DNA from: Citrobacter sp. Marseille-Q6884
Lineage (GTDB): Bacteria > Pseudomonadota > Gammaproteobacteria > Enterobacterales > Enterobacteriaceae
DNA length: 64,000 nt
Direction: 5' to 3'
Assembly: GCF_945906775.1 (NCBI RefSeq)
Contig: NZ_CAMDRE010000001.1
Span: 1,178,001 to 1,242,000, forward strand
The notes under the pieces were generated by a model that did not search any database, was not told the origin of the DNA, and saw only the letters and a list, made by a program, of their open reading frames with translations. The translations under genes and the position numbers were made by a program. Below are positions 33,512-41,561 of this stretch, in pieces. How positions within the stretch are numbered: the first letter of the stretch is position 1; each line of letters opens with the position of its first letter.

Positions 33512-34312
33512 ATGTATCAGGTTGTTGCGTCTGATTTAGACGGTACGCTGCTTTCTCCCGACCATACCCTGTCCCCTTATGCCAAAGAGACACTGAAGCT
33601 GTTGACTGCCCGCGGCGTCAACTTCGTGTTTGCGACCGGTCGTCATCATGTTGATGTGGGGCAAATTCGCGATAACCTCGGCATTAAATCCTACATGATC
33701 ACGTCTAATGGCGCGCGCGTGCATGATCCTGACGGAAATCTGGTGTTTTCGCATAATCTGGATCGTGACATTGCCAGCGACTTGTTTGGCGTGGTGAATG
33801 CGAACCCGGATATCGTGACGAACGTTTATCGCGATGATGAGTGGTTTATGAATCGCCATCGCCCGGATGAAATGCGTTTTTTCAAAGAGGCCGTGTTTAA
33901 CTACGCATTGTTTGAACCTGCGTTACTGGAGCCGGAAGGCGTCAGCAAGGTCTTTTTCACCACGGATTCCCACGAAAGGTTATTGCCGCTGGAGCAGGCG
34001 ATTAATGCTCGCTGGGGCGATCGCGTCAACGTCAGCTTTTCGACGCTCACCTGCCTGGAAGTGATGGCTGGCGGCGTGTCGAAAGGTCATGCGCTGGAAG
34101 CGGTGGCGAAGGCGATGGGGTATAGCCTGCAGGACTGCATTGCTTTCGGCGACGGTATGAACGACGCCGAAATGCTCTCTATGGCAGGAAAGGGATGCAT
34201 CATGGGCAATGCGCACCAGCGTCTGAAAGATCTGCACCCGGAACTGGACGTGATCGGTCTCAACGCTGACGATGCTGTGCCGCACTATTTGCGTGAGCTT
34301 TTTTTACAGTAA
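33512..34312 (+). CDS. yigL: HAD-family sugar/pyridoxal phosphatase YigL
   Basis: A 266-residue Cof-type HAD-IIB hydrolase. Motif I is DLDGTLL (Asp8, Asp10), and the late motif GDGMNDAEML is clear. In E. coli YigL dephosphorylates phosphosugars during glucose-phosphate stress, when SgrS stabilises its mRNA, and also pyridoxal phosphate. It is downstream of pldB in one probable transcript. Confidence 0.95.
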   Translation: MYQVVASDLDGTLLSPDHTLSPYAKETLKLLTARGVNFVFATGRHHVDVGQIRDNLGIKSYMITSNGARVHDPDGNLVFSHNLDRDIASDLFGVVNANPDIVTNVYRDDEWFMNRHRPDEMRFFKEAVFNYALFEPALLEPEGVSKVFFTTDSHERLLPLEQAINARWGDRVNVSFSTLTCLEVMAGGVSKGHALEAVAKAMGYSLQDCIAFGDGMNDAEMLSMAGKGCIMGNAHQRLKDLHPELDVIGLNADDAVPHYLRELFLQ

Positions 34313-34392
34313 TGCCGTTGTCTATTAGTTGACCAGTTGTCAACTGCAATCTTCGCTACAATGGGTGTACCTTCTGTTAAGAGACATCCATT

Positions 34393-35292
34393 GTGGCGTT
34401 ACTCATCATTACCACAATTCTGTGGGCCTTTTCTTTTAGCCTGTTTGGCGAGTACCTTGCTGGTCATGTCGATAGCTATTTTGCGGTGCTGGTTCGTGTT
34501 GGGCTGGCGGCGCTGGTATTTTTACCGTTTCTGCGTACCCGTGGACACAGCGTAAAAACAATCGGTCTGTATATGCTGGTGGGAGCCATGCAGCTTGGCA
34601 TCATGTATATGCTGAGTTTCCGTGCCTATCTCTACCTGACAGTCTCAGAACTGCTGTTATTTACCGTCCTGACTCCGCTCTACATTACGCTGATTTATGA
34701 CCTGATGAGCCGACGCCGTTTACGCTGGAGCTACGCTTTCAGCGCACTGCTGGCGGTGATTGGCGCAGGGATTATTCGTTACGATCAGGTGACCAGCCAT
34801 TTTTGGACCGGTCTGCTGCTGGTGCAGCTTTCCAACCTTAGCTTTGCTATCGGCATGGTGGGGTACAAACGCCTGATGGAAACGCGCCCGATGCCGCAAC
34901 ACAACGCATTTGCCTGGTTCTATATGGGGGCGTTGCTGGTGGCGATTGTTGCCTGGTTCATGCTGGGGAACGCGCAAAAAATGCCGGAAACCACGCTACA
35001 GTGGAGTATCCTGGTGTTTCTTGGCGTGGCAGCATCCGGCATTGGTTACTTTATGTGGAACTACGGCGCGACACAGGTGGACGCGGGCACGCTGGGCATC
35101 ATGAACAATATGCATGTGCCTGCGGGACTGTTGGTTAACCTGGCTATCTGGCATCAACAGCCTCACTGGCCAAGCTTCATCATTGGCGCGGCTGTGATAG
35201 TGGCCTCACTGTGGGTGCATCGAAAGTGGGTCGCTCCGCACTCCGCACAAATGGCAGGTGATCGCAGGCGTGGTTCCGCGCTGAGCGAATAA
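34393..35292 (+). CDS. bioP: Biotin transporter BioP (YigM)
   Basis: A 299-residue EamA/DMT-family permease with about 10 membrane helices. GTG at 34393 gives VALLIITTILWAFSFSLFGEYLAG, the conserved N-terminus. E. coli YigM is the high-affinity biotin importer. Its 3' end runs 113 bases into the convergent metR gene, an arrangement I recall from E. coli too. Confidence 0.94.
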   Translation: MALLIITTILWAFSFSLFGEYLAGHVDSYFAVLVRVGLAALVFLPFLRTRGHSVKTIGLYMLVGAMQLGIMYMLSFRAYLYLTVSELLLFTVLTPLYITLIYDLMSRRRLRWSYAFSALLAVIGAGIIRYDQVTSHFWTGLLLVQLSNLSFAIGMVGYKRLMETRPMPQHNAFAWFYMGALLVAIVAWFMLGNAQKMPETTLQWSILVFLGVAASGIGYFMWNYGATQVDAGTLGIMNNMHVPAGLLVNLAIWHQQPHWPSFIIGAAVIVASLWVHRKWVAPHSAQMAGDRRRGSALSE

Positions 35293-36133
35293 ACGCTTCT
35301 GTGACCGACTGACGTTGCTCGCCGTCGCGCACGGCCGCGTACAATCGGCTCCATAATCCTTCTCCCAGGGTCTTGGTGACGACCAGACCCTGGCGCTCAA
35401 AACTCTCCACGACCCAATGCGGCAGGGCGGCAATACCCATTCTGGCGGCAACCATCTGAATCAATAGCAGCGTGTTATCTACGCTTTTCAACGACGGGCT
35501 AACGCCTGCAGGTTGCAGGAAATGTCGCCAGACATCCAGCCGACTGCGCTGTACCGGATAAATGAGCAGCGTTTCGCTGGCCAAATCTTCCGGCGTTATC
35601 TGCGTTTTGCTGGCCAGCGGATGATCGGGCGCCAGGACCAGGCGGACTTCAAAATCGAACATCGGCGAATAGTGCAGGCCGCTGCGCGGAAGAATGTCGG
35701 AGGTTAACACCAGATCCAACTCATCCTGCTGTAGAGCAGGCTGCGGATCGAACGTCACGCCGGATTTAAAATCCATCTCCACCTGTGGCCAATTGGCGCG
35801 GAAATTCTCCAGCGCGGGGGTCAGCCATTGAATGCAGCTATGGCATTCGATAGCAATGCGTAACCGGGTTTGCTGCGGTTCGTTGCATGCCTGAAGCGCA
35901 CGGCCAATCTGCGGCAACACCTGATTGGCCAGCTGAAGCAGAATTTCGCCCTGCGGGGTAAAGCGCAAGGGTTGGCTTTTACGAACGAATAATCGAAAGC
36001 CGAGTCGCTGCTCCAGATCGCTGAACTGGTGAGAAAGGGCGGACTGCGTCTGGTGTAGCGTGGCAGCCGCCGCTGCCAGCGAACCACTATTCCGCAACGC
36101 TTGCAGCGTTTTCAGGTGTTTAATCTCGATCAT
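35180..36133 (-). CDS. metR: LysR-type regulator of methionine genes MetR
   Basis: Activates metE, metH and other methionine genes with homocysteine as co-effector. 317 residues: N-terminal winged helix-turn-helix (about 1-60, SLAAAAATLHQTQSALSHQF) and a substrate-binding domain. Divergent from metE with control sites between them. The MetR-type palindrome at 36133 touches its start codon, consistent with autorepression. The C-terminal 113 bases overlap bioP on the other strand. Confidence 0.97.
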   Translation of the reverse strand: MIEIKHLKTLQALRNSGSLAAAAATLHQTQSALSHQFSDLEQRLGFRLFVRKSQPLRFTPQGEILLQLANQVLPQIGRALQACNEPQQTRLRIAIECHSCIQWLTPALENFRANWPQVEMDFKSGVTFDPQPALQQDELDLVLTSDILPRSGLHYSPMFDFEVRLVLAPDHPLASKTQITPEDLASETLLIYPVQRSRLDVWRHFLQPAGVSPSLKSVDNTLLLIQMVAARMGIAALPHWVVESFERQGLVVTKTLGEGLWSRLYAAVRDGEQRQSVTEAFIRSARNHACDHLPFVRSAERPTFDAPTVRPLSQPRQ

Positions 36134-36145
36134 GAAAGTCCTTCA
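36133..36145 (+). promoter_or_regulatory. MetR-binding palindrome
   Basis: TGAAAGTCCTTCA matches the MetR consensus TGAA-N5-TTCA exactly. It begins on the first base of the metR start codon. The distance to the metE promoter fits an upstream activator site. Confidence 0.75.
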
Positions 36146-36205
36146 CTTCGGCATGAACAAATTGCGCTTGAGGAATATACAGTAACTGGCAAATATGGAT
36201 GTGTA

Positions 36206-36221
36206 AACATCTGGACGTCCA
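36206..36221 (+). promoter_or_regulatory. Probable MetJ operator (met boxes) of metE
   Basis: AACATCTGGACGTCCA holds two adjacent 8-base units resembling the met box AGACGTCT (the second, GACGTC, closest). MetJ with S-adenosylmethionine would repress metE/metR here. It ends 4 bases before an ERIC element. Confidence 0.65.
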
Positions 36222-36224
36222 AAA

Positions 36225-36343
36225 CTCGTCATATTTCGACTTGCAGATGCGTTGGCTTCCTCGCTTACCCCAGTCACTTACGTCAGTAAGCTCCTGGGGA
36301 TGCGCTGTGTCGCCGCCTTCCTGCAAGCCGAACTATTTAGAGT
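36225..36343. repeat. ERIC element in the metE leader
   Basis: CTCGTCATATTTCGACTTG, then TTACCCCAGTCACTTAC, TCAGTAAGCTCCTGGGG, and CCTTCCTGCAAG with AACTATTTAGAGT: all the main blocks of the ERIC consensus. It fills the stretch between the MetJ site and the metE ribosome binding site, so it should be transcribed in the metE leader. Confidence 0.9.
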
Positions 36344-36381
36344 TTTTGCTTCAGATTCAATAAAATAGGAGAGGAAGAAAA

Positions 36382-38643
36382 ATGACAATATTGAATCACA
36401 CCCTCGGTTTCCCTCGCGTTGGCCTGCGTCGCGAGTTGAAAAAAGCGCAAGAAAGTTACTGGGCAGGTAATGCCTCCCGTGAAGAACTGCTGGCGACAGG
36501 TCGCGAGTTGCGTGCCCGTCACTGGGATCAGCAAAAGCAAGCGGGCATCGACCTGTTACCCGTGGGCGATTTCGCCTGGTACGACCATGTTCTGACCACC
36601 AGCCTGCTGTTGGGTAACGTTCCGGCTCGTCATCAGAACAACGATGGATCGGTAGATATCGACACTCTGTTCCGCATTGGGCGTGGCAGCGCACCGACCG
36701 GAGAGCCGGCGGCGGCGGCAGAAATGACCAAATGGTTTAACACCAACTATCACTATATGGTGCCGGAATTCACTAAAGGTCAGCAGTTCAAACTGACCTG
36801 GACGCAGCTGCTGGATGAAGTCGATGAAGCGCTGGCGCTGGGTCACAAGGTGAAACCGGTACTGCTGGGGCCAGTGACTTACCTGTGGCTGGGTAAAGTG
36901 AAAGGGGAGCAGTTTGACCGCCTGAGTCTGTTAAACGATATTCTGCCTGTTTATCAGCAGGTACTGACTGCGCTGGCGAAACGAGGCATTGAGTGGGTGC
37001 AGATTGATGAACCCGCGCTGGTGCTGGAACTGCCGCAGGAATGGCTGGACGCTTATCAACCGGCCTATGATGCACTCCAGGGGCAGGTGAAGCTGCTGCT
37101 GACGACCTACTTTGAAGGCGTCACGCCAAACCTGGACACCATTACCGCGCTGCCGGTGCAGGGCCTGCACGTTGACCTGGTTCACGGGAAAGATGATGTG
37201 GCTGAGTTGCATCAGCGTCTGCCAGCAAACTGGCTGCTTTCAGCCGGTCTGATCAACGGTCGTAACGTCTGGCGTGCCGATCTCACGGAGAAATATGCAC
37301 AAATTAAGGACATTGTCGGTCTTCGTGATCTATGGGTTGCTTCTTCCTGCTCCCTGCTGCACAGCCCTATCGACCTGAGCGTAGAAACGCGTCTTGATGC
37401 TGAAGTGAAGAGCTGGTTTGCCTTCGCGCTGCAAAAATGTGGCGAATTGTCGCTGCTGCGTGATGCGCTGAACAGCGGTAATACCGCGACGCTCGTGGAG
37501 TGGAGTGCGCCGATTCAGGCTCGTCGTCATTCAACCCGTGTACACAATGCGGCGGTTGAAAAGCGTCTGGCGGCGATTACGGCGCAGGACAGCCAGCGTG
37601 CCAATGCTTATCCCGTTCGTGCAGAAGCTCAGCGTACACGCTTTAATCTGCCGGCATGGCCGACGACCACGATCGGTTCATTCCCACAAACCACCGAAAT
37701 TCGCGGCCTGCGTCTGGACTTCAAAAAAGGTAATCTCGATGCCGGTAACTACCGCACTGGCATCGCGGAACATATCAAACAGGCGATTGTTGAACAGGAA
37801 CGTCTGGGTCTGGATGTGCTGGTACACGGCGAAGCCGAGCGTAACGACATGGTGGAATATTTTGGCGAGCATCTGGACGGTTTCGTCTTTACCCAGAACG
37901 GTTGGGTACAGAGCTACGGTTCTCGCTGTGTGAAGCCACCGGTGGTTATTGGCGACGTCAGCCGCCCGGAAGCGATCACCGTTGAATGGGCGAAGTACGC
38001 GCAGTCGCTGACCGATAAACCGGTTAAAGGCATGCTGACCGGTCCGGTGACCATTCTCTGCTGGTCGTTCCCACGTGAAGATGTGACCCGCGAAACGATC
38101 GCAAAACAGATTGCGCTGGCGCTGCGTGATGAAGTCGCGGATCTGGAAGCCGCTGGCATTGGGATTATCCAGATCGATGAACCGGCACTGCGCGAAGGTC
38201 TGCCGCTGCGCCGCAGCGACTGGGCAGCATATCTGGAGTGGGGCGTGGAAGCCTTCCGTATTAACGCCGCGGTGGCGAAGGACGAAACCCAGATCCACAC
38301 GCATATGTGTTACTGCGAGTTCAACGACATCATGGATTCGATAGCCGCGCTGGACGCGGACGTGATCACCATCGAAACCTCACGTTCTGACATGGAGCTA
38401 CTGGAATCGTTCGAAGAGTTTGATTATCCAAACGAAATCGGACCGGGCGTGTATGACATTCACTCACCAAACGTCCCGAGCGTTGAGTGGATTGAAGCCC
38501 TGCTGAAGAAAGCCGAGCAACGCATTCCGGCAGAGCGTCTGTGGGTGAACCCGGACTGTGGCCTGAAAACACGCGGATGGCCGGAAACGCGTGCTGCGTT
38601 GGCGAACATGGTCAAAGCCGCGCAGAACCTGCGTCAGGCATAA
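36382..38643 (+). CDS. metE: Cobalamin-independent methionine synthase
   Basis: Transfers methyl from 5-methyltetrahydropteroyl-triglutamate to homocysteine. 753 residues in two beta/alpha barrels. The zinc ligands are in the C-terminal barrel: His and Cys in HMCYCEF (about 641 and 643), a Glu in ETSRSDME, and Cys in NPDCGLKTR (about 726). The Shine-Dalgarno sequence is AGGAGAGGAAG (36367-36377). Control by MetR (activation) and MetJ (repression) is indicated upstream, and the leader carries an ERIC copy. Confidence 0.98.
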   Translation: MTILNHTLGFPRVGLRRELKKAQESYWAGNASREELLATGRELRARHWDQQKQAGIDLLPVGDFAWYDHVLTTSLLLGNVPARHQNNDGSVDIDTLFRIGRGSAPTGEPAAAAEMTKWFNTNYHYMVPEFTKGQQFKLTWTQLLDEVDEALALGHKVKPVLLGPVTYLWLGKVKGEQFDRLSLLNDILPVYQQVLTALAKRGIEWVQIDEPALVLELPQEWLDAYQPAYDALQGQVKLLLTTYFEGVTPNLDTITALPVQGLHVDLVHGKDDVAELHQRLPANWLLSAGLINGRNVWRADLTEKYAQIKDIVGLRDLWVASSCSLLHSPIDLSVETRLDAEVKSWFAFALQKCGELSLLRDALNSGNTATLVEWSAPIQARRHSTRVHNAAVEKRLAAITAQDSQRANAYPVRAEAQRTRFNLPAWPTTTIGSFPQTTEIRGLRLDFKKGNLDAGNYRTGIAEHIKQAIVEQERLGLDVLVHGEAERNDMVEYFGEHLDGFVFTQNGWVQSYGSRCVKPPVVIGDVSRPEAITVEWAKYAQSLTDKPVKGMLTGPVTILCWSFPREDVTRETIAKQIALALRDEVADLEAAGIGIIQIDEPALREGLPLRRSDWAAYLEWGVEAFRINAAVAKDETQIHTHMCYCEFNDIMDSIAALDADVITIETSRSDMELLESFEEFDYPNEIGPGVYDIHSPNVPSVEWIEALLKKAEQRIPAERLWVNPDCGLKTRGWPETRAALANMVKAAQNLRQA

Positions 38644-38651
38644 TTTTAGTC

Positions 38652-38675
38652 AGCCCGGTTAGCACCGGGCTTTTT
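38652..38675 (+). terminator. Intrinsic terminator after metE
   Basis: AGCCCGG (38652-38658) pairs with CCGGGCT (38665-38671), followed by TTTT. It is 8 bases after the metE stop. Confidence 0.88.
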
Positions 38676-38694
38676 ATTGGTCGGCGGTTTCGTT

Positions 38695-39519
38695 TCACCC
38701 TACCTGCAGTGACTTTTTACTTCCATATTGCGCAAACCACTCCAGCATTCTCTGCCAGCCGTCTTGTGCAGATTCTTCGTGATAACTCGGGCGATAATCG
38801 GCGTTAAACGCATGCCCGGCGTCCGGATACACGACGATTTCCGCTTTGGCATTGGCGGCGCGTAATGCCTGACGCATCGTTTCGACAGTGTCCTGCGGGA
38901 TACTGGTGTCTTGAGCACCGTACAACCCTAAAACCGGCGCGTTCAGATCGGTGGCGATATCGACCGGATGTTTGGGGGAGTTTAGCGTTTTGTCACCAAC
39001 CAGTTTGCCGTACCACGCTACCGCCGCTTTGAGCTGTGGATTGTGCGCCGCGTACAGCCACGTGATGCGTCCACCCCAACAAAAACCGGTAATCATCAGT
39101 CGATGTGCATCACCGCCATTGCGCGAGGCCCAACTGGCAACATGGTCGAGATCGGCCAGCACCTGGGTGTCTGGTACTTTGGCCACCAGTCCGCTCAGCA
39201 GCGTCGGGATATCGGCAAAGTCGTTCGGGTCGCCCTCGCGAAAATAGAGTTCGGGGGCGATAGCCAGATATCCCTCAAGCGCCAGTCGACGGCAAACATC
39301 ACGGATATGTTCATGAAGACCAAATATTTCCTGCACGACGATCACCACAGGCAACGGGCCATCGCTCTGTTTTGGCCGTGCGTGATAGGCGGGCATATCG
39401 TCGCCTTGTGAAGGAATTGATGTCACACCCGCAATAATCTCGTTATCCGGGGTGTGAACCGTGGTGGATGCGGGTGGTGATACAGCAGGTGCAAAGCCAG
39501 ATTGTCGTGTTGTTGTCAT
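38695..39519 (-). CDS. ysgA: Dienelactone hydrolase family protein YsgA
   Basis: A 274-residue alpha/beta hydrolase of the dienelactone hydrolase type. GFCWGGR carries the nucleophile Cys in the GxCxGG elbow, and HAFNADYR the catalytic His. E. coli has a close homologue of unknown natural substrate. Convergent with metE. Confidence 0.93.
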   Translation of the reverse strand: MTTTRQSGFAPAVSPPASTTVHTPDNEIIAGVTSIPSQGDDMPAYHARPKQSDGPLPVVIVVQEIFGLHEHIRDVCRRLALEGYLAIAPELYFREGDPNDFADIPTLLSGLVAKVPDTQVLADLDHVASWASRNGGDAHRLMITGFCWGGRITWLYAAHNPQLKAAVAWYGKLVGDKTLNSPKHPVDIATDLNAPVLGLYGAQDTSIPQDTVETMRQALRAANAKAEIVVYPDAGHAFNADYRPSYHEESAQDGWQRMLEWFAQYGSKKSLQVG

Positions 39520-39644
39520 GGTATTCTCCGTACCCTTAAATATTCAGCAAAACAGCGCATTGTTAACTATAGACACATGCAACGAACCACATTGCCCTAA
39601 ACGGTCTATCTTTTGTGCAAGGCTTCGCGATAACGAATGATTAA

Positions 39645-39660
39645 TGTGATGAGTGTCACT
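39645..39660 (+). promoter_or_regulatory. Upstream CRP site of udp
   Basis: TGTGATGAGTGTCACT, a near-consensus CRP core (TGTGA-N6-TCACA). Together with the second site at 39697 it forms the classical tandem array of CytR-regulated promoters. Confidence 0.8.
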
Positions 39661-39696
39661 TTTTGACGGTAAGTTAATGCAATTGATTTACATCAA

Positions 39697-39712
39697 GGTG
39701 ATGGGTGTCACG
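39697..39712 (+). promoter_or_regulatory. Downstream CRP site of udp
   Basis: GGTGATGGGTGTCACG, a weaker CRP core, 52 bases from the first on the same helix face. In E. coli, CytR binds between such tandem CRP dimers and represses udp until cytidine relieves it. Confidence 0.75.
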
Positions 39713-39784
39713 AAATTATGTTTATGCCTTCGGTAAAGTGTCTTTTTGCTTCTTCTGACAAAACCGATTCACAGAGGAGTTTTT

Positions 39785-40546
39785 ATGTCTAAGTCTGATG
39801 TTTTTCATCTCGGCCTCACTAAGAACGATTTACAAGGGGCCCAGCTCGCTATCGTCCCTGGCGACCCGGAGCGTGTGGAAAAGATCGCCGCGCTGATGGA
39901 TAAGCCGGTCAAGCTGGCATCTCATCGCGAGTTCACTACCTGGCGTGCTGAACTGGATGGTAAAGCCGTGATCGTGTGTTCTACCGGTATCGGCGGCCCG
40001 TCCACGTCTATTGCAGTAGAAGAGCTGGCTCAATTGGGCATTCGTACCTTCCTGCGTATCGGTACTACGGGTGCAATTCAGCCGCATATCAATGTTGGCG
40101 ATGTACTGGTTACCACGGCGTCAGTGCGTCTGGACGGTGCAAGCCTGCATTTTGCACCCATGGAATTCCCGGCTGTTGCGGACTTCGAATGCACCACTGC
40201 GCTGGTTGAAGCCGCGAAATCTATCGGTGCGACCACCCACGTTGGCGTTACCGCCTCTTCAGATACGTTCTACCCAGGTCAGGAGCGTTACGACACCTTC
40301 TCTGGTCGCGTGGTGAGCCGTTTCAAAGGATCTATGGAAGAGTGGCAGTCTATGGGCGTGATGAACTATGAAATGGAATCCGCTACGCTGCTGACAATGT
40401 GCGCAAGCCAGGGCCTGCGTGCAGGCATGGTTGCAGGCGTTATCGTCAACCGCACTCAGCAAGAGATTCCGAACGCAGAGACAATGAAGCAAACGGAAAG
40501 CCATGCGGTGAAAATCGTCGTCGAAGCTGCACGCCGTTTACTGTAA
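39785..40546 (+). CDS. udp: Uridine phosphorylase
   Basis: Phosphorolysis of uridine to uracil and ribose-1-phosphate in nucleoside salvage. ATG at 39785 gives 253 residues (MSKSDVFHLGLTKNDLQ), as in E. coli, after AGAGGAG. STGIGGPSTSIAVEEL (about 67-82) is the PNP/UDP family signature, and the late NYEMESATL segment binds ribose. A CRP/CytR-type control region lies upstream and a terminator follows. Confidence 0.98.
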   Translation: MSKSDVFHLGLTKNDLQGAQLAIVPGDPERVEKIAALMDKPVKLASHREFTTWRAELDGKAVIVCSTGIGGPSTSIAVEELAQLGIRTFLRIGTTGAIQPHINVGDVLVTTASVRLDGASLHFAPMEFPAVADFECTTALVEAAKSIGATTHVGVTASSDTFYPGQERYDTFSGRVVSRFKGSMEEWQSMGVMNYEMESATLLTMCASQGLRAGMVAGVIVNRTQQEIPNAETMKQTESHAVKIVVEAARRLL

Positions 40547-40560
40547 TCCAACCTAAATAT

Positions 40561-40588
40561 AAAGGGCCTTTTGACAAAGGCCCTTTTG
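40561..40588 (+). terminator. Intrinsic terminator after udp
   Basis: AAAGGGCC (40561-40568) pairs with GGCCCTTT (40579-40586) and ends in a T-rich tail; AAA at the 5' side allows use on the minus strand as well, after the CZB gene. Confidence 0.85.
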
Positions 40589-40618
40589 CTCTCTGCTATT
40601 GAATAATTAAGCGGTCAT

Positions 40619-41056
40619 CTAACGCTGTGACGCTTCAAGCAACGCGCCTAGCGATAATCCCACTTCTTCAGATAACGGCATGAGTTCGTCGCTCACTGTT
40701 GCAAAAGCATCAAGAAAATGCCCTTTTTGGTGCAGGCTGACAATTTTCCCGGCACACTGGTGGAATTTAGCATGCAATACCCGAAAATGGTCGTACTCAG
40801 GATATTTGGCCAGCGATGCGCCTTCATTATATATCCATTTTCCGACCTGGCAAACGGCATCGCTTGAAACCTGAGAAACATCGAATTCGCTGCCTCGGTG
40901 TTCACGTAAAGCGGTTAACCATCTTTCACGCCAGGCAATATGGTAGGCAATGGCTTCTTCAAGGATGAGTCCGTTCAGGTTCTGTCTTTCTTTAGGAACA
41001 CCTAATGGAATATCTTCACCCGCTATTCTTTTTTTGATCCATGAACCAAATTCCAT
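40619..41056 (-). CDS. Stand-alone CZB (chemoreceptor zinc-binding) domain protein
   Basis: A 145-residue soluble protein. The four zinc ligands of a CZB domain are present in order: His39 (YHIAW), Cys69 (CQVGKW, the CxxGxW signature), and His95 and His99 (LHAKFH). There is no membrane helix, methyl-accepting region or GGDEF domain, so it is a lone CZB. I chose the ATG at 41056 because GGAG lies 7 bases upstream; the frame continues to an ATG at 41098 and a TTG at 41110 with no clear ribosome binding site. CZB domains bind zinc and can sense zinc or hypochlorous acid through the Cys. In E. coli udp and rmuC are adjacent, so the gene looks inserted. It has no known partner here. Confidence 0.8.
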   Translation of the reverse strand: MEFGSWIKKRIAGEDIPLGVPKERQNLNGLILEEAIAYHIAWRERWLTALREHRGSEFDVSQVSSDAVCQVGKWIYNEGASLAKYPEYDHFRVLHAKFHQCAGKIVSLHQKGHFLDAFATVSDELMPLSEEVGLSLGALLEASQR

Positions 41057-41395
41057 AATATTCTCCGTAATCTCTCTATCCGTTGGTTGAGTATCCATGT
41101 CTAAAGACAAGATGATAAAATATGCTTATATTAGTTTTAATAATATTATTAATTTCTGTGAATAATAAAATTCTCAGATTATATTTTTATTTTGAATGTA
41201 TTCTTGTAATTATTATGCGTAAACACACAAAGTGTAAATGCATAATACCTTCATGGCATACTACGGGCAACATTACTCAATTCTTTTTATTGCTCAGGTG
41301 TCTCAATTTTTATTTATATTTATAAAAACATGATGCAGATCCATTGGTTTTATTCTTCTATTGTTTGTGCCAATTGGTTAGAATGAAGAAATATG

Positions 41396-41426
41396 ACAAA
41401 TAATATTATTAATATATATTATTTGT
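41396..41426. repeat. AT-rich inverted repeat between the CZB gene and rmuC
   Basis: ACAAATAATAT (41396-41406) and ATATTATTTGT (41416-41426) are perfect 11-base complements around a 9-base TATTAATAT centre. The whole 505-base gap 41057-41561 is AT-rich and has no supportable gene. The repeat could be an operator for rmuC or the CZB gene, or just AT-rich DNA. Confidence 0.6.
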
Positions 41427-41561
41427 GGTATCTCTGATTTTAGATCAAATTCGTCATGACCTTCATTTTTGCTCAGTACCTCGCAGGAATGTCTTTTAAA
41501 CTGGACATTTATACAGCACAATTCTATTTTATGTGGAAAATAGGTTGAGGCAGGAGGTGAG

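Noticed and set aside
41122..41325. 67-codon hydrophobic open frame on the plus strand in the AT-rich gap before rmuC
   Set aside because: No convincing ribosome binding site, very AT-rich codons and no recognisable family. Hydrophobic residues arise by chance from T-rich codons. Kept as part of the noncoding gap.
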